39,281 bases of DNA from positions 1 to 39,281 of the forward strand of contig JANXDI010000019.1 of assembly GCA_025059595.1 (NCBI GenBank). Direction: 5' to 3'. Under the pieces are notes generated by a model. The model worked only from the letters and a program-made list of their open reading frames with translations, had not been told where the DNA came from and did no database searches. Source of the DNA: Candidatus Calditenuaceae archaeon. GTDB lineage: Archaea; Thermoproteota; Nitrososphaeria_A; Caldarchaeales; Calditenuaceae. Shown piece after piece: positions 32,430 to 39,281 of the stretch (its first letter is position 1; each line of letters opens with the position of its first letter). The translations under genes and the position numbers were made by a program.

Positions 32430-33053
32430 CTACTCTGAGACTCCAAGTCTGAGTAGAATTCTCTGCCAGTCAAGCCTCGTTATGACGTAAACAAGCAACA
32501 TCGCCGCGCCGGCGCTAGCAACTGCGAATAAGATAGCCACCTCGGCCTGAAGACCGGTAGGGCCGCACTCCACCAGCAGACACGCAAGCTCCATCCAATA
32601 TAACGCCGCAAAAGAGACGACCGTTGTAATGAAAAGCTTCCCAGCGAAGACGATTGGAAAAAAATAGGCGTTCCGATATCCCCCAACCGCGAGGAGAACA
32701 TAGACTATGTCGTCTGGGACAGGAGTCGCTGCAGTTAAAAGGACAACGACCCAGCCGTATCGCCGTATAACCTTCTCGAGAGGGGCTATTCTATCGAGAG
32801 ACTCTCGACTAAGGAGCCTCCTCCCACCCCTAAAGAGGTTGAAGAGGATGAATTTGCCCGAGGCGGCGCCGGCCGCGCTAAGTAGGGCGGTGGGAAGTGG
32901 GTCAAGCCTCCCACCAATTATGCCCAAGAGTATCGGCGGGATATATGGACCGGAGACGAAGGGAAGAAGGCTCCCAAGAAGGCTCGCCGCGAATACGCCG
33001 GTATAGCCGAGCGTCGTTAAGCTGGTCCAGAACTCGGGGTCAAAAAGGTTCAA
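32430..33053 (-). CDS. VTT/DedA-like membrane protein
   Basis: A 207-residue protein with five to six hydrophobic segments. The pattern GVFAASLLGSLLPFVSGPYIPPILLG (19-44), then a helix-break with a charged stretch, and VVLLTAATPVPDDIVYVLLAVGGY (108-131) fits the VTT (SNARE-associated, DedA) superfamily, whose members include lipid scramblases or transporters; the P-x-P-D-D segment takes the place of the usual family motif. Specific substrate not known. It lies 45 bases before priS on the same strand, so it may be co-transcribed with it. Confidence 0.65.
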   Translation of the reverse strand: MNLFDPEFWTSLTTLGYTGVFAASLLGSLLPFVSGPYIPPILLGIIGGRLDPLPTALLSAAGAASGKFILFNLFRGGRRLLSRESLDRIAPLEKVIRRYGWVVVLLTAATPVPDDIVYVLLAVGGYRNAYFFPIVFAGKLFITTVVSFAALYWMELACLLVECGPTGLQAEVAILFAVASAGAAMLLVYVITRLDWQRILLRLGVSE

Positions 33054-33176
33054 TCACTATTGAAGGGTCGGGCTCGTCCGGTATTTAAAAATGCGGGGCG
33101 GACAAAAAGCAAGAAAATCGGTCGGAGCTGTGGAATATTCTTAAAGGGCGGCTTGAGTTCTTTTCAGGCGGCTGAG

Positions 33177-33461
33177 TTGAAGGTAGTAATTCAGATACCC
33201 TCAGCACTCAGGGCACTTACAGGGAATCTCTACAAAGTCGAGGTAGAGGCCGAGTCAGTCGGTGAAGCGCTTACAGCCCTAATAGACCGCTACCCATCCT
33301 TAAGTCGATACATTTTTGATGAACAGCAAAGGCTTAGAAGCTTCGTCAATATCTTCGTCAACGACACAGACATCAAGACGTTGAACGGTCTCGATACTCG
33401 GCTCAAGGACTCAGACAGGCTTCTAATTCTTCCAGCGATCTCGGGAGGACGCGCCTTGTAA
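33177..33461 (+). CDS. MoaD/SAMP/Urm1-like beta-grasp protein with residues after Gly-Gly
   Basis: A small ubiquitin-fold sulfur carrier or protein modifier of the MoaD/ThiS/SAMP type. Counting from the TTG at 33177 it is 94 residues: LKVVIQIPSALRALTG, a helix VGEALTALIDRYPSL, then FVNIFVNDTDI and the final DRLLILPAISGGRAL. Most relatives end at Gly-Gly; here RAL follows, so the glycine tail would have to be freed by a protease. An open frame extends back to 33060, but this part is not conserved and a TATA-like ATTCTTAAAG lies near 33136-33145, supporting the later start. The activating enzyme follows 46 bases downstream. Confidence 0.8.
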   Translation: MKVVIQIPSALRALTGNLYKVEVEAESVGEALTALIDRYPSLSRYIFDEQQRLRSFVNIFVNDTDIKTLNGLDTRLKDSDRLLILPAISGGRAL

Positions 33462-33507
33462 GGCGAATATACTTAAAAGGAGGCTTCAAATTTCCAATTA
33501 GCGAGGT

Positions 33508-34695
33508 GTGTCAAAACTCGCTCAAGGTCAAGCTGGTAAGGTATCTCGGCATGTGAGCTTCTCGACAGAGGAGATACGTAGATACGGCCGGCACCTGATT
33601 ATGCCTGAAGTTGGTCTCGAAGGTCAGAGACGCCTTAAAGAGGCGAAGGTTCTTGTGGTTGGCGTGGGGGGCCTAGGCTCTCCAGTCTCGCTTTATCTCG
33701 CTTCGGCAGGTGTGGGGGAGATAGGGCTTTTGGACTTTGATGAGGTGGATGAGACCAATCTTCAGCGCCAAGTGATTTTCACCACTCCAGATGTCGGGAG
33801 GAAGAAGGTCGAGGTTGCAAGAGAGAGGCTCCTCAGACTCAACCCACACATAACTGTAAAGACTCACGACACTCAAATCACCTCCGAGAACGCCCTAAAC
33901 ATAATAAGGAATTATGATATAGTCGTAGACGCAACCGATAACTTTCCGACGAGATACCTACTCAACGACGCCACTGTTCTACTCAAGAAACCGCTGGTGT
34001 ACGGAAGCATATTCAGGTTCGACGGCCAAGCCAGTGTCTTCTACGCCGGAAAGGGCCCATGCTACAGGTGCCTCTACCCTGAGCCGCCGCCCCCAGGCCT
34101 AGTCCCCTCTTGCGCGGAGGGAGGTGTCTTAGGTGTCCTACCCGGAATAGTAGGCTCCCTCCAGGCTAGCGAGGTCCTGAAACTTATCATCGGGATTGGT
34201 GAGCCACTTATAGGAAGACTCCTACTCGTCGACGCCCTCTCGATGAGCTTCAAAGAGCTCCGAATTAGTAGAGATAGGAACTGCCCAGTCTGCGGAGACA
34301 AACCCACGATAAAGGAGTTGATAGACTATGAGCAGTTCTGTGGAGTGAGGACTTCGGGGGAGGCCCTCGACGCGACGAGAAACACCGTCACTCCGCTCGA
34401 GTTAAAGAAGCTCATAGACTCGGGCGAGGACATTCAGTTAATTGATGTGAGGGAGCCTGTCGAGTGGGAAATTTGCAGGATTCCCGGAGCCAAGCTGCTT
34501 CCCCTCGGCCAGCTCACCTCAAGGCTCCACGAAATAGACCAGACAAAAAAAGTCATAGTCTACTGCCACTCGGGTCAGAGAAGCGCCCTAGCCGTCAAAC
34601 TTCTCAGAGACCTGGGTCTAACAAACACCTACAACCTCGCGGGCGGAATAGACGCTTATGCCGAGCAAGTCGACTCCTCGATACCGCGCTATTAA
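33508..34695 (+). CDS. MoeB/ThiF-type E1 fused to rhodanese (MOCS3/Uba4-like)
   Basis: A 395-residue enzyme that adenylates a MoaD/Urm1-type protein and, with its rhodanese domain, gives it sulfur. The nucleotide loop GVGGLG is at 52-57. Zinc ligands are C185/C188 (CYRC) and C259/C262 (CPVC). The likely thioester cysteine is C202 in VPSCAEGGVLG. The C-terminal rhodanese (about 295-390) has active-site C353 in YCHSGQRSA. The domain order equals eukaryotic Uba4/MOCS3, which serves tRNA thiolation and Urm1 conjugation. A TTAAAAGG box near 33473-33480 fits GTG 33508; GTG 33553 is an alternative. It is paired with the MoaD-like gene upstream. Confidence 0.93.
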   Translation: MSKLAQGQAGKVSRHVSFSTEEIRRYGRHLIMPEVGLEGQRRLKEAKVLVVGVGGLGSPVSLYLASAGVGEIGLLDFDEVDETNLQRQVIFTTPDVGRKKVEVARERLLRLNPHITVKTHDTQITSENALNIIRNYDIVVDATDNFPTRYLLNDATVLLKKPLVYGSIFRFDGQASVFYAGKGPCYRCLYPEPPPPGLVPSCAEGGVLGVLPGIVGSLQASEVLKLIIGIGEPLIGRLLLVDALSMSFKELRISRDRNCPVCGDKPTIKELIDYEQFCGVRTSGEALDATRNTVTPLELKKLIDSGEDIQLIDVREPVEWEICRIPGAKLLPLGQLTSRLHEIDQTKKVIVYCHSGQRSALAVKLLRDLGLTNTYNLAGGIDAYAEQVDSSIPRY

Positions 34696-34740
34696 ACTAA
34701 AAACCTAAAACTACCCACCACTTTGGAAGATTACGGTAAA

Positions 34741-34845
34741 GCGGGGGTCGCCAAGCCTGGTCAAAGGCGCAGGGCTCAGGATTCCGCAACGGTATGAGAG
34801 CCCCTGTCCCGTAGGGGTTCGTGGGTTCAAATCCCACCCCCCGCA
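34741..34845 (+). tRNA. tRNA-Leu (anticodon CAG) with 20-base intron
   Basis: The acceptor GCGGGGG/CCCCCGC pairs perfectly, with discriminator A. The anticodon stem CAGGG/CCCTG encloses CTCAGG, giving CAG at 34-36. Bases 34781-34800 do not fit the mature loop and sit at the canonical 37/38 position, so they are an intron for the splicing endonuclease. A long variable arm (TCCCGTAGGGG) and the T-arm GTGGG-TTCAAAT-CCCAC confirm leucine. There is no encoded CCA. Confidence 0.93.
34781..34800 (+). other. tRNA-Leu intron
   Basis: Twenty bases between positions 37 and 38 of the tRNA. The flanks CAGG and CCCC can form the bulge-helix-bulge used by archaeal splicing endonuclease. Too short to encode anything. 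Confidence 0.7.
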
Positions 34846-34856
34846 AAAGAAGCCCC

Positions 34857-36596
34857 CTAAGCAGTTGCACGCCTGTTATCCCTTCTTTCCTTAATCACCC
34901 TCCCCCTAACTCCCGCGAAGTAGGTTCTCTCGCGCTTCACAATCTCTTCGAGCCGAGCCGCGCCAAGGTGAAGTTCCTCCATGTCGGTGTGGGCCATGAA
35001 CCAGACTAATCGAGGGTAAACCGAGGCCCTGAACTCCCTCTCGGTCAATCCTAACGATTTGCAATTTTCAAGTCTCTCCTCCATCCACGCCGACAAGTCA
35101 TCTATGGACTCGATATCGTGCATGCAAGCCCCATCTTTCTCAAAGAAGAATACGAAGTCAAAGGGCATGGAATCAACCTGAAGCGCGTGAAACGTCGTTT
35201 CGTAGGCCTTGAGGTATGGTTGAAAAGAGACACCTCTAAAGGCGAAGCCAGCCCCTCTCAACGCCCTGATGAAAGCGGCTAGAATCTTAGCATCCTTACT
35301 GTTAAAGGTCGAGATGAGAAGGGAAGAGGGCTTAAGAACTCTGTAGCACTCTCTGAAGACTTCTCGAAGCCCACATTCATAGTCGCTCAGAGTGAAACGT
35401 CGTGTCCTGTTTATCACTATCTCCCCCCGCTTAGGGGACTTTACGCCGAATAGCCAAAGGAAGTAGTCTGCAAGTTCGCCGTAATTGACGTTGCCGCCGT
35501 AGGGTGGGTCCGTTATTACGATATCGACACACTCTGAAGGGAGCGGCAGTGACCGGGCGTCGGCTTCGATGACCATGTAGGTAGAGCCGCCACACATGTC
35601 TTCGAAAGACTTTGCCTCCCTGGCGAAGTCTCCTATGAATTTGTTTGAGAACTCCTTTCCTTGGATAACCGCTCGGGCCCTGTTGAGGAACTGCCTCCAG
35701 ACATTGACCTCAACGAATTTTGGGTAAATCCAGTAAGAGTGCATGGCCCATCCCTCAAGAACCTCCCCCTTAAGATGGCTCATCTTCGATGCCCATTTGA
35801 GGGTGCTGCTCAAAGTGAACAATAGGAAGGATTCAGCCTCCTCGAGACCCTCTGTCCTACATACTCTCTCAATCTCTTCCTTTATTTTCAAGACTGCAAA
35901 GAGGTTTCTAGATGTGAAGAGCTCGTGATAAAATCTGATACCTCTTTTCAAGAGGTCCGCTGTCTTATCGCCAACGTCTATCTCCACAATCGGAAATGTC
36001 GGAAGACGCGGGAGGAATGGGCTTCCCGCTTCAGTCTCGAGCACACCCTCCCCCCCACAGCTACTGCACTCGTAGCTTACTCGAAGAGGCTCGTCAGTCA
36101 GTGAGTCGAATTCCGTCCATTTGGCCACTCCTTGCCCTCGACATCTAGGGCATCTAAAACGGTATAACTCACTCGCGATAGGGTCAAGTCGAAGCTTGAG
36201 TTTTTCAAGTGCTAGTCGATACGTTTCAATATCGAGAGGCTTTACTTGGTGAATCATTATCTTGACCGCGAGGGGGTTGATATCTACGGCAATAACTTTC
36301 CGCCTCTCAATAAGACCTTCCACTAGGGTAACTCCACCACCAGCGAAGGGGTCCAGGATTATATCGCCCGGCTTCGTGAACAATCTGATTAGCGCCCTGA
36401 AAATCGCCCAAGGCCGCCTAGCCCAAAATTTATGCATCCGATAAACCGTTGTGTGAACAGTAGCTCGAAAAACACCCAACTCCATAATCCTCGACGCCAG
36501 CTTATTGGAGGCAGAGGGGTCAACGAGGACGTCGCCCAGCTCAGGTAGGGGAGGCTTCAGCCCGCCTCTCTCTTCAACAAAGTCCCTTTCTTTCAC
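34857..36596 (-). CDS. Zn-ribbon DNA methylase (COG1743/DUF1156-like)
   Basis: A 579-residue SAM-dependent DNA methyltransferase. The SAM loop DPFAGGG is at 82-88 and the catalytic DPPY at 363-366, with an insert of about 270 residues between them that carries a zinc ribbon, C149/C152 and C177/C180 (CPRC, CSSC). The order SAM loop first, DPPY later, and the DPPYGGNVNYGELADYF context fit the archaeal adenine-type methylases with a Zn ribbon. No restriction enzyme or other phage-defence partner is adjacent, so it may be solitary. Its 3' end lies 11 bases from tRNA-Leu; insertion next to a tRNA can reflect transfer, but its composition is like its neighbours. Confidence 0.8.
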   Translation of the reverse strand: MKERDFVEERGGLKPPLPELGDVLVDPSASNKLASRIMELGVFRATVHTTVYRMHKFWARRPWAIFRALIRLFTKPGDIILDPFAGGGVTLVEGLIERRKVIAVDINPLAVKIMIHQVKPLDIETYRLALEKLKLRLDPIASELYRFRCPRCRGQGVAKWTEFDSLTDEPLRVSYECSSCGGEGVLETEAGSPFLPRLPTFPIVEIDVGDKTADLLKRGIRFYHELFTSRNLFAVLKIKEEIERVCRTEGLEEAESFLLFTLSSTLKWASKMSHLKGEVLEGWAMHSYWIYPKFVEVNVWRQFLNRARAVIQGKEFSNKFIGDFAREAKSFEDMCGGSTYMVIEADARSLPLPSECVDIVITDPPYGGNVNYGELADYFLWLFGVKSPKRGEIVINRTRRFTLSDYECGLREVFRECYRVLKPSSLLISTFNSKDAKILAAFIRALRGAGFAFRGVSFQPYLKAYETTFHALQVDSMPFDFVFFFEKDGACMHDIESIDDLSAWMEERLENCKSLGLTEREFRASVYPRLVWFMAHTDMEELHLGAARLEEIVKRERTYFAGVRGRVIKERRDNRRATA

Positions 36597-36681
36597 ACTC
36601 TATCACCATAATCACTAACTCTCTATTATCTCTACATACTATCATGAAGCCACCTCAGAAGCCTCACATGCTAAAATTCTT

Positions 36682-37713
36682 TCACGGCCTCACAACTACT
36701 TTCACAGCTAAACGCTTCTGAGCGGCTTCGAAGGCCTCTTTTATTCTGTCAAGCGGAAAGGCGTGGCTAATTATCCTTGAAGGCTTAAGCTCGCCGCGTC
36801 TAATTAAGTCCAGAGCGCTCAAGTAATCATCCCTTAAGGCGTCCGCGCTACCGGTTATCACAAGTTCATTGTAATGAATTCTGTTTGTATTCAAACCAAA
36901 CTCGTAGTCGGGGTGGGCGCCAGCGAAAATGTTGACTCGACCGCCCTTCGAGACCAGCCTGAACGCATTCGTTAAAGCATCTGCGTTATTCACCGTTAAG
37001 ATGACGGCATCCGCCCCGTATCCTTCAGTAGCCCTCATAACCTCAGCGTAAAAGTCAGTCTCCAAGGAGTTAAGCACAAAATCGGCTCCAAGCTCCTCAG
37101 CCAACGCAAGCCTATGACCATGATGGCCTACCACGAGGCACTTCCCTCCAAACCTCTTCACAAGCATTAAGTGAAGTAAGCTCATAGGGCCGTCACCTAT
37201 AATCACCACAGTATCATCGCTCTTCAAACCCACGCGTCTGAGACCGTGCAAACAGCAGGCTAAAGGCTCAGTTAAGCAAGCATCTTCAGAGCTAATGCTC
37301 GACGGAAGTTTAATCAGATTTTCCTCCATCACCTTAATGAACTCTGCAAACCCCCCGTGGACATACCTCTTCCTTGGACAGAGGTTAACTCTTCCCTCCC
37401 TACAATACTTACACGCACCGCACGAATTTATTATGTAGGGCGTGACAGCATCTCCCTCCTTTACAAGCGCCGTGTCCGGGCCGACGCCCACAACCTCGCC
37501 AGCCCACTCGTGACCGGTAAAGCCGGGGCTCTCTTTCCCGTAGGGTGTTTCCTGATAGCTTTTAAGTCCATTAAAAAACTTCAAGTCACTAGCACATAGG
37601 CCACAAATCTTTACGCGAACAAGAACCTCTCGACTCCCCAAACGCGGCAAGGCAGCCTCCTCAACAACAACTTCTCTGGGAGAAAGGACAAAAGCGGCCC
37701 TCATCACGTCCAA
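36682..37713 (-). CDS. Zinc-dependent alcohol (polyol or threonine) dehydrogenase
   Basis: A 343-residue medium-chain dehydrogenase. Catalytic zinc ligands are C40, H68 and E69 (CASDLK, GHEW), and the structural zinc site is C98, C101, C104 and C112 (CGACKYC, NLC). The NAD(P) fold begins near VVIIGDGPMSLLHLMLV, with GDGPMS in place of the usual GxGxxG glycine pattern. Family members oxidise sorbitol, threonine or similar. The exact substrate cannot be read from the sequence. It is divergent from the 2-hydroxyacid dehydrogenase gene, 153 bases away. Confidence 0.85.
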   Translation of the reverse strand: MDVMRAAFVLSPREVVVEEAALPRLGSREVLVRVKICGLCASDLKFFNGLKSYQETPYGKESPGFTGHEWAGEVVGVGPDTALVKEGDAVTPYIINSCGACKYCREGRVNLCPRKRYVHGGFAEFIKVMEENLIKLPSSISSEDACLTEPLACCLHGLRRVGLKSDDTVVIIGDGPMSLLHLMLVKRFGGKCLVVGHHGHRLALAEELGADFVLNSLETDFYAEVMRATEGYGADAVILTVNNADALTNAFRLVSKGGRVNIFAGAHPDYEFGLNTNRIHYNELVITGSADALRDDYLSALDLIRRGELKPSRIISHAFPLDRIKEAFEAAQKRLAVKVVVRP

Positions 37714-37866
37714 AAAGGTTTTTCACGGACTGTAAATATAAAACTTCGCAACTTTGGTCATGACGCAGAACGATTCAAGCTAAAACCATCTTAAGAGAGA
37801 CCGAATTGCCTTATGCTTCAGAAAGAATTTTTTAACTTCTGGGCTATGTGAAATTGATGGACAATT

Positions 37867-38874
37867 ATGAGGCCACGTATAGCAATTGTTAATTCCGCAA
37901 CTTTTGGGGCCTACACAGGGGCATTTGAGAGGCTGAGTGCCCTTGGAGAGGTGGAGAGACTTAGCCTTCCAAGGGAGCTTAAGGGCAGGGAGCTGGCCAC
38001 CCGCCTCTCCGGCTTCCAGATTATCGTTGCGAGCACCAACCCGAAATACGATGAAGAATTTTTCAGGTCTAACAAGGACGTAGTCCTGCTCGCCCGCAAC
38101 GGTATTGGTCTTGACAACATAGACCTGAAAGCCGCCACCGAGAATGGTGTAATCGTGACGAGGGTTCCCGGGGAGGTTGAGAGAGAGGCGGTTGCAGAGC
38201 TAGCTGTTGCGTTGATGCTTGACGCGCTGAGGTCTGTCTCAGCCGCCTGTCTCGCGGTGAGGGATGGTAAGTGGCGCGAAAGGGGCCGCTTCATCGGGCT
38301 TGAACTTAAGGGCAAGACTGTCGGGATAATTGGTTTAGGGAATATTGGTGGGCGGGTTGCCGAAATTTTGACGGCGGGATTCCAGGCTAGAGTGATTGCT
38401 TACGATCCCTACGTAACCGTCGATGAGGCTGAGAGGCTATGTGTCAAGCTCACAGACCTCGAAACACTGCTCAGAGAGTCAGATATAATATCACTACACG
38501 CGCCGCTCACAGACCAGACATATCACATTATTAACTCTAAAGCCATTTCAATTATGAAGGACAAAGTCATTCTCGTTAACACCGCGAGAGGCGGCCTTGT
38601 CGACACTAACGCCTTGCTTGAAGCACTGGAGTCAGGTAAGCTACTCTACGCAGCCTTAGACGTGATAGAGGGCGATTATGTCGGTCCTGAGCATCCATTA
38701 CTTAGGCATGAGAACATAGTTATAACGCCACACATAGGAGCATACACATACGAATCTTTTAAGGGTATCGATGAATGTGTTGTCGAGTCTATTGAGGCGG
38801 TCGTCAAGGGTATGAGGCCGAAAAACGTGGCAAACATAGAAGTCTTTGAGAGGCGGGTCAGGGCGTTGGCATAA
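37867..38874 (+). CDS. D-isomer-specific 2-hydroxyacid dehydrogenase
   Basis: A 335-residue NAD-dependent dehydrogenase of the phosphoglycerate/lactate dehydrogenase family. The substrate domain forms the first 100 residues; the NAD loop GLGNIGGRV is near 157-165, followed by YDPYV. The catalytic Arg lies in NTARGGLVD near 237, and the His in ITPHIGAYT near 287. There is no ACT or ASB regulatory domain, so it is shorter than most SerA proteins. It is likely a hydroxypyruvate, glyoxylate or phosphoglycerate dehydrogenase. The ATG at 37867 has an AATTTTTTAA box about 36 bases upstream. Confidence 0.88.
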   Translation: MRPRIAIVNSATFGAYTGAFERLSALGEVERLSLPRELKGRELATRLSGFQIIVASTNPKYDEEFFRSNKDVVLLARNGIGLDNIDLKAATENGVIVTRVPGEVEREAVAELAVALMLDALRSVSAACLAVRDGKWRERGRFIGLELKGKTVGIIGLGNIGGRVAEILTAGFQARVIAYDPYVTVDEAERLCVKLTDLETLLRESDIISLHAPLTDQTYHIINSKAISIMKDKVILVNTARGGLVDTNALLEALESGKLLYAALDVIEGDYVGPEHPLLRHENIVITPHIGAYTYESFKGIDECVVESIEAVVKGMRPKNVANIEVFERRVRALA

Positions 38875-38916
38875 TATTTATATGTCTCACACCGCAATAG
38901 AATCAGCGTAACCCAT

Positions 38917-39281
38917 ATGTCATTCTCAGCACACATAGACACGGTTAAACATCTAATCACACCATACACAAACCACAGAGTCGTAAAGCTATCCTCACTA
39001 AAAGAATACTTTATCGACCAAGAAGCGGCGGAAAAGATTTTGAAGGAAAAAGACCCAGTAGTTTACGAATATTATGAAAAAACTTTCGAAAATGAGGAGG
39101 AGAACATGAACTTCGGACTGACGATAATTTATCCGGGAAAAATTGGCCGCGAATATTTCATGACGCGGGGTCACTTTCACGTTAAGAGGAAACCGGAAAT
39201 ATATCTGGGGCTAAAGGGAGAAGGACTAATCCTCATGCAGTCGTTTGAGGGAAGGGTCGAGTGGCAGCCTCTTAAGCCTAA
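38917..39281 (+). CDS. pgiA: Archaeal cupin-type glucose-6-phosphate isomerase, 5' part
   Basis: It is cut by the end of the window; 121 codons are present. It interconverts glucose-6-phosphate and fructose-6-phosphate with a metal-containing cupin fold. The metal site H86, H88 and E94 lies in TRGHFHVKRKPEIY, preceded by IIYPGKIGREYFM and followed by GLKGEGLILMQ, a pattern specific to archaeal PGI. The ATG at 38917 has AATATTTATA near 38872-38881, about 39 bases upstream. The full protein should be about 190 residues. Confidence 0.88.
   Translation, partial: MSFSAHIDTVKHLITPYTNHRVVKLSSLKEYFIDQEAAEKILKEKDPVVYEYYEKTFENEEENMNFGLTIIYPGKIGREYFMTRGHFHVKRKPEIYLGLKGEGLILMQSFEGRVEWQPLKP

Noticed and set aside
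33060..33176. Extra 39 residues at the start of the MoaD-like protein
   Set aside because: Not conserved-looking, basic, and it contains the likely promoter of the shorter form.

Overview
This window looks like chromosomal DNA of a thermophilic archaeon close to Caldiarchaeum (Aigarchaeota / Caldarchaeales). The main evidence is a compact eukaryote-like ubiquitin cluster: an E1, an E2 and a ubiquitin-like protein in one operon, divergent from an Rpn11-type JAMM peptidase. Archaeal information-processing genes surround it: GINS, MCM, Hel308, PriS, EndoQ, Dpo4-type DinB, the beta-CASP factor FttA/aCPSF1 and Taw1. The tRNA genes have no encoded CCA, one tRNA has an archaeal anticodon-loop intron, and many genes have a TATA box 25-35 bases before a GTG, TTG or ATG start. 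The lineage is an inference; no rRNA is present.

Layout. 1-3600 is an accessory, decaying region: a short CRISPR array with an AT-rich leader and degenerate distal repeats, a probable CARF-domain protein, tRNA-Gly(TCC), a broken LAGLIDADG endonuclease gene, and two orphan tRNA-Gly-like half genes. 3697-9956 holds tRNA-Met and housekeeping genes: SCP2-like, argG, mevalonate kinase, dinB, a VIT-like membrane protein with DUF211, and a threonine dehydratase-like enzyme. 9972-15549 is the ubiquitin region: E1, E2 and Ubl on the minus strand; the JAMM peptidase, a coiled-coil protein and FttA on the plus strand.

15574-25376 carries EndoQ, a large secreted membrane-anchored protein, a CBS-like protein and the replication set GINS-MCM-Hel308. 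25365-33053 has a CitG-like protein and a methyltransferase, an HTH/ferritin-like protein, a HIT protein, Taw1, aspartate kinase, PriS and a VTT-domain membrane protein. 33177-34695 is a second, Urm1/MOCS3-like sulfur-carrier or protein-modifier pair (MoaD-like plus MoeB-rhodanese). tRNA-Leu(CAG) with a 20-base intron, a Zn-ribbon DNA methylase, a zinc alcohol dehydrogenase, a 2-hydroxyacid dehydrogenase and the start of a cupin-type phosphoglucose isomerase complete the window.

The most striking feature is that two ubiquitin-like activation systems lie within 25 kb. The eukaryote-like Ubl ends exactly at Gly-Gly and so appears to need no maturation. The MoaD-like protein of the second system carries three residues (RAL) after its Gly-Gly. 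The JAMM peptidase might therefore act on conjugates, or on the MoaD-like precursor, instead of on the ubiquitin precursor. No RING-type E3 gene is visible near the cluster; its place next to the JAMM gene is taken by an unrecognised coiled-coil protein.
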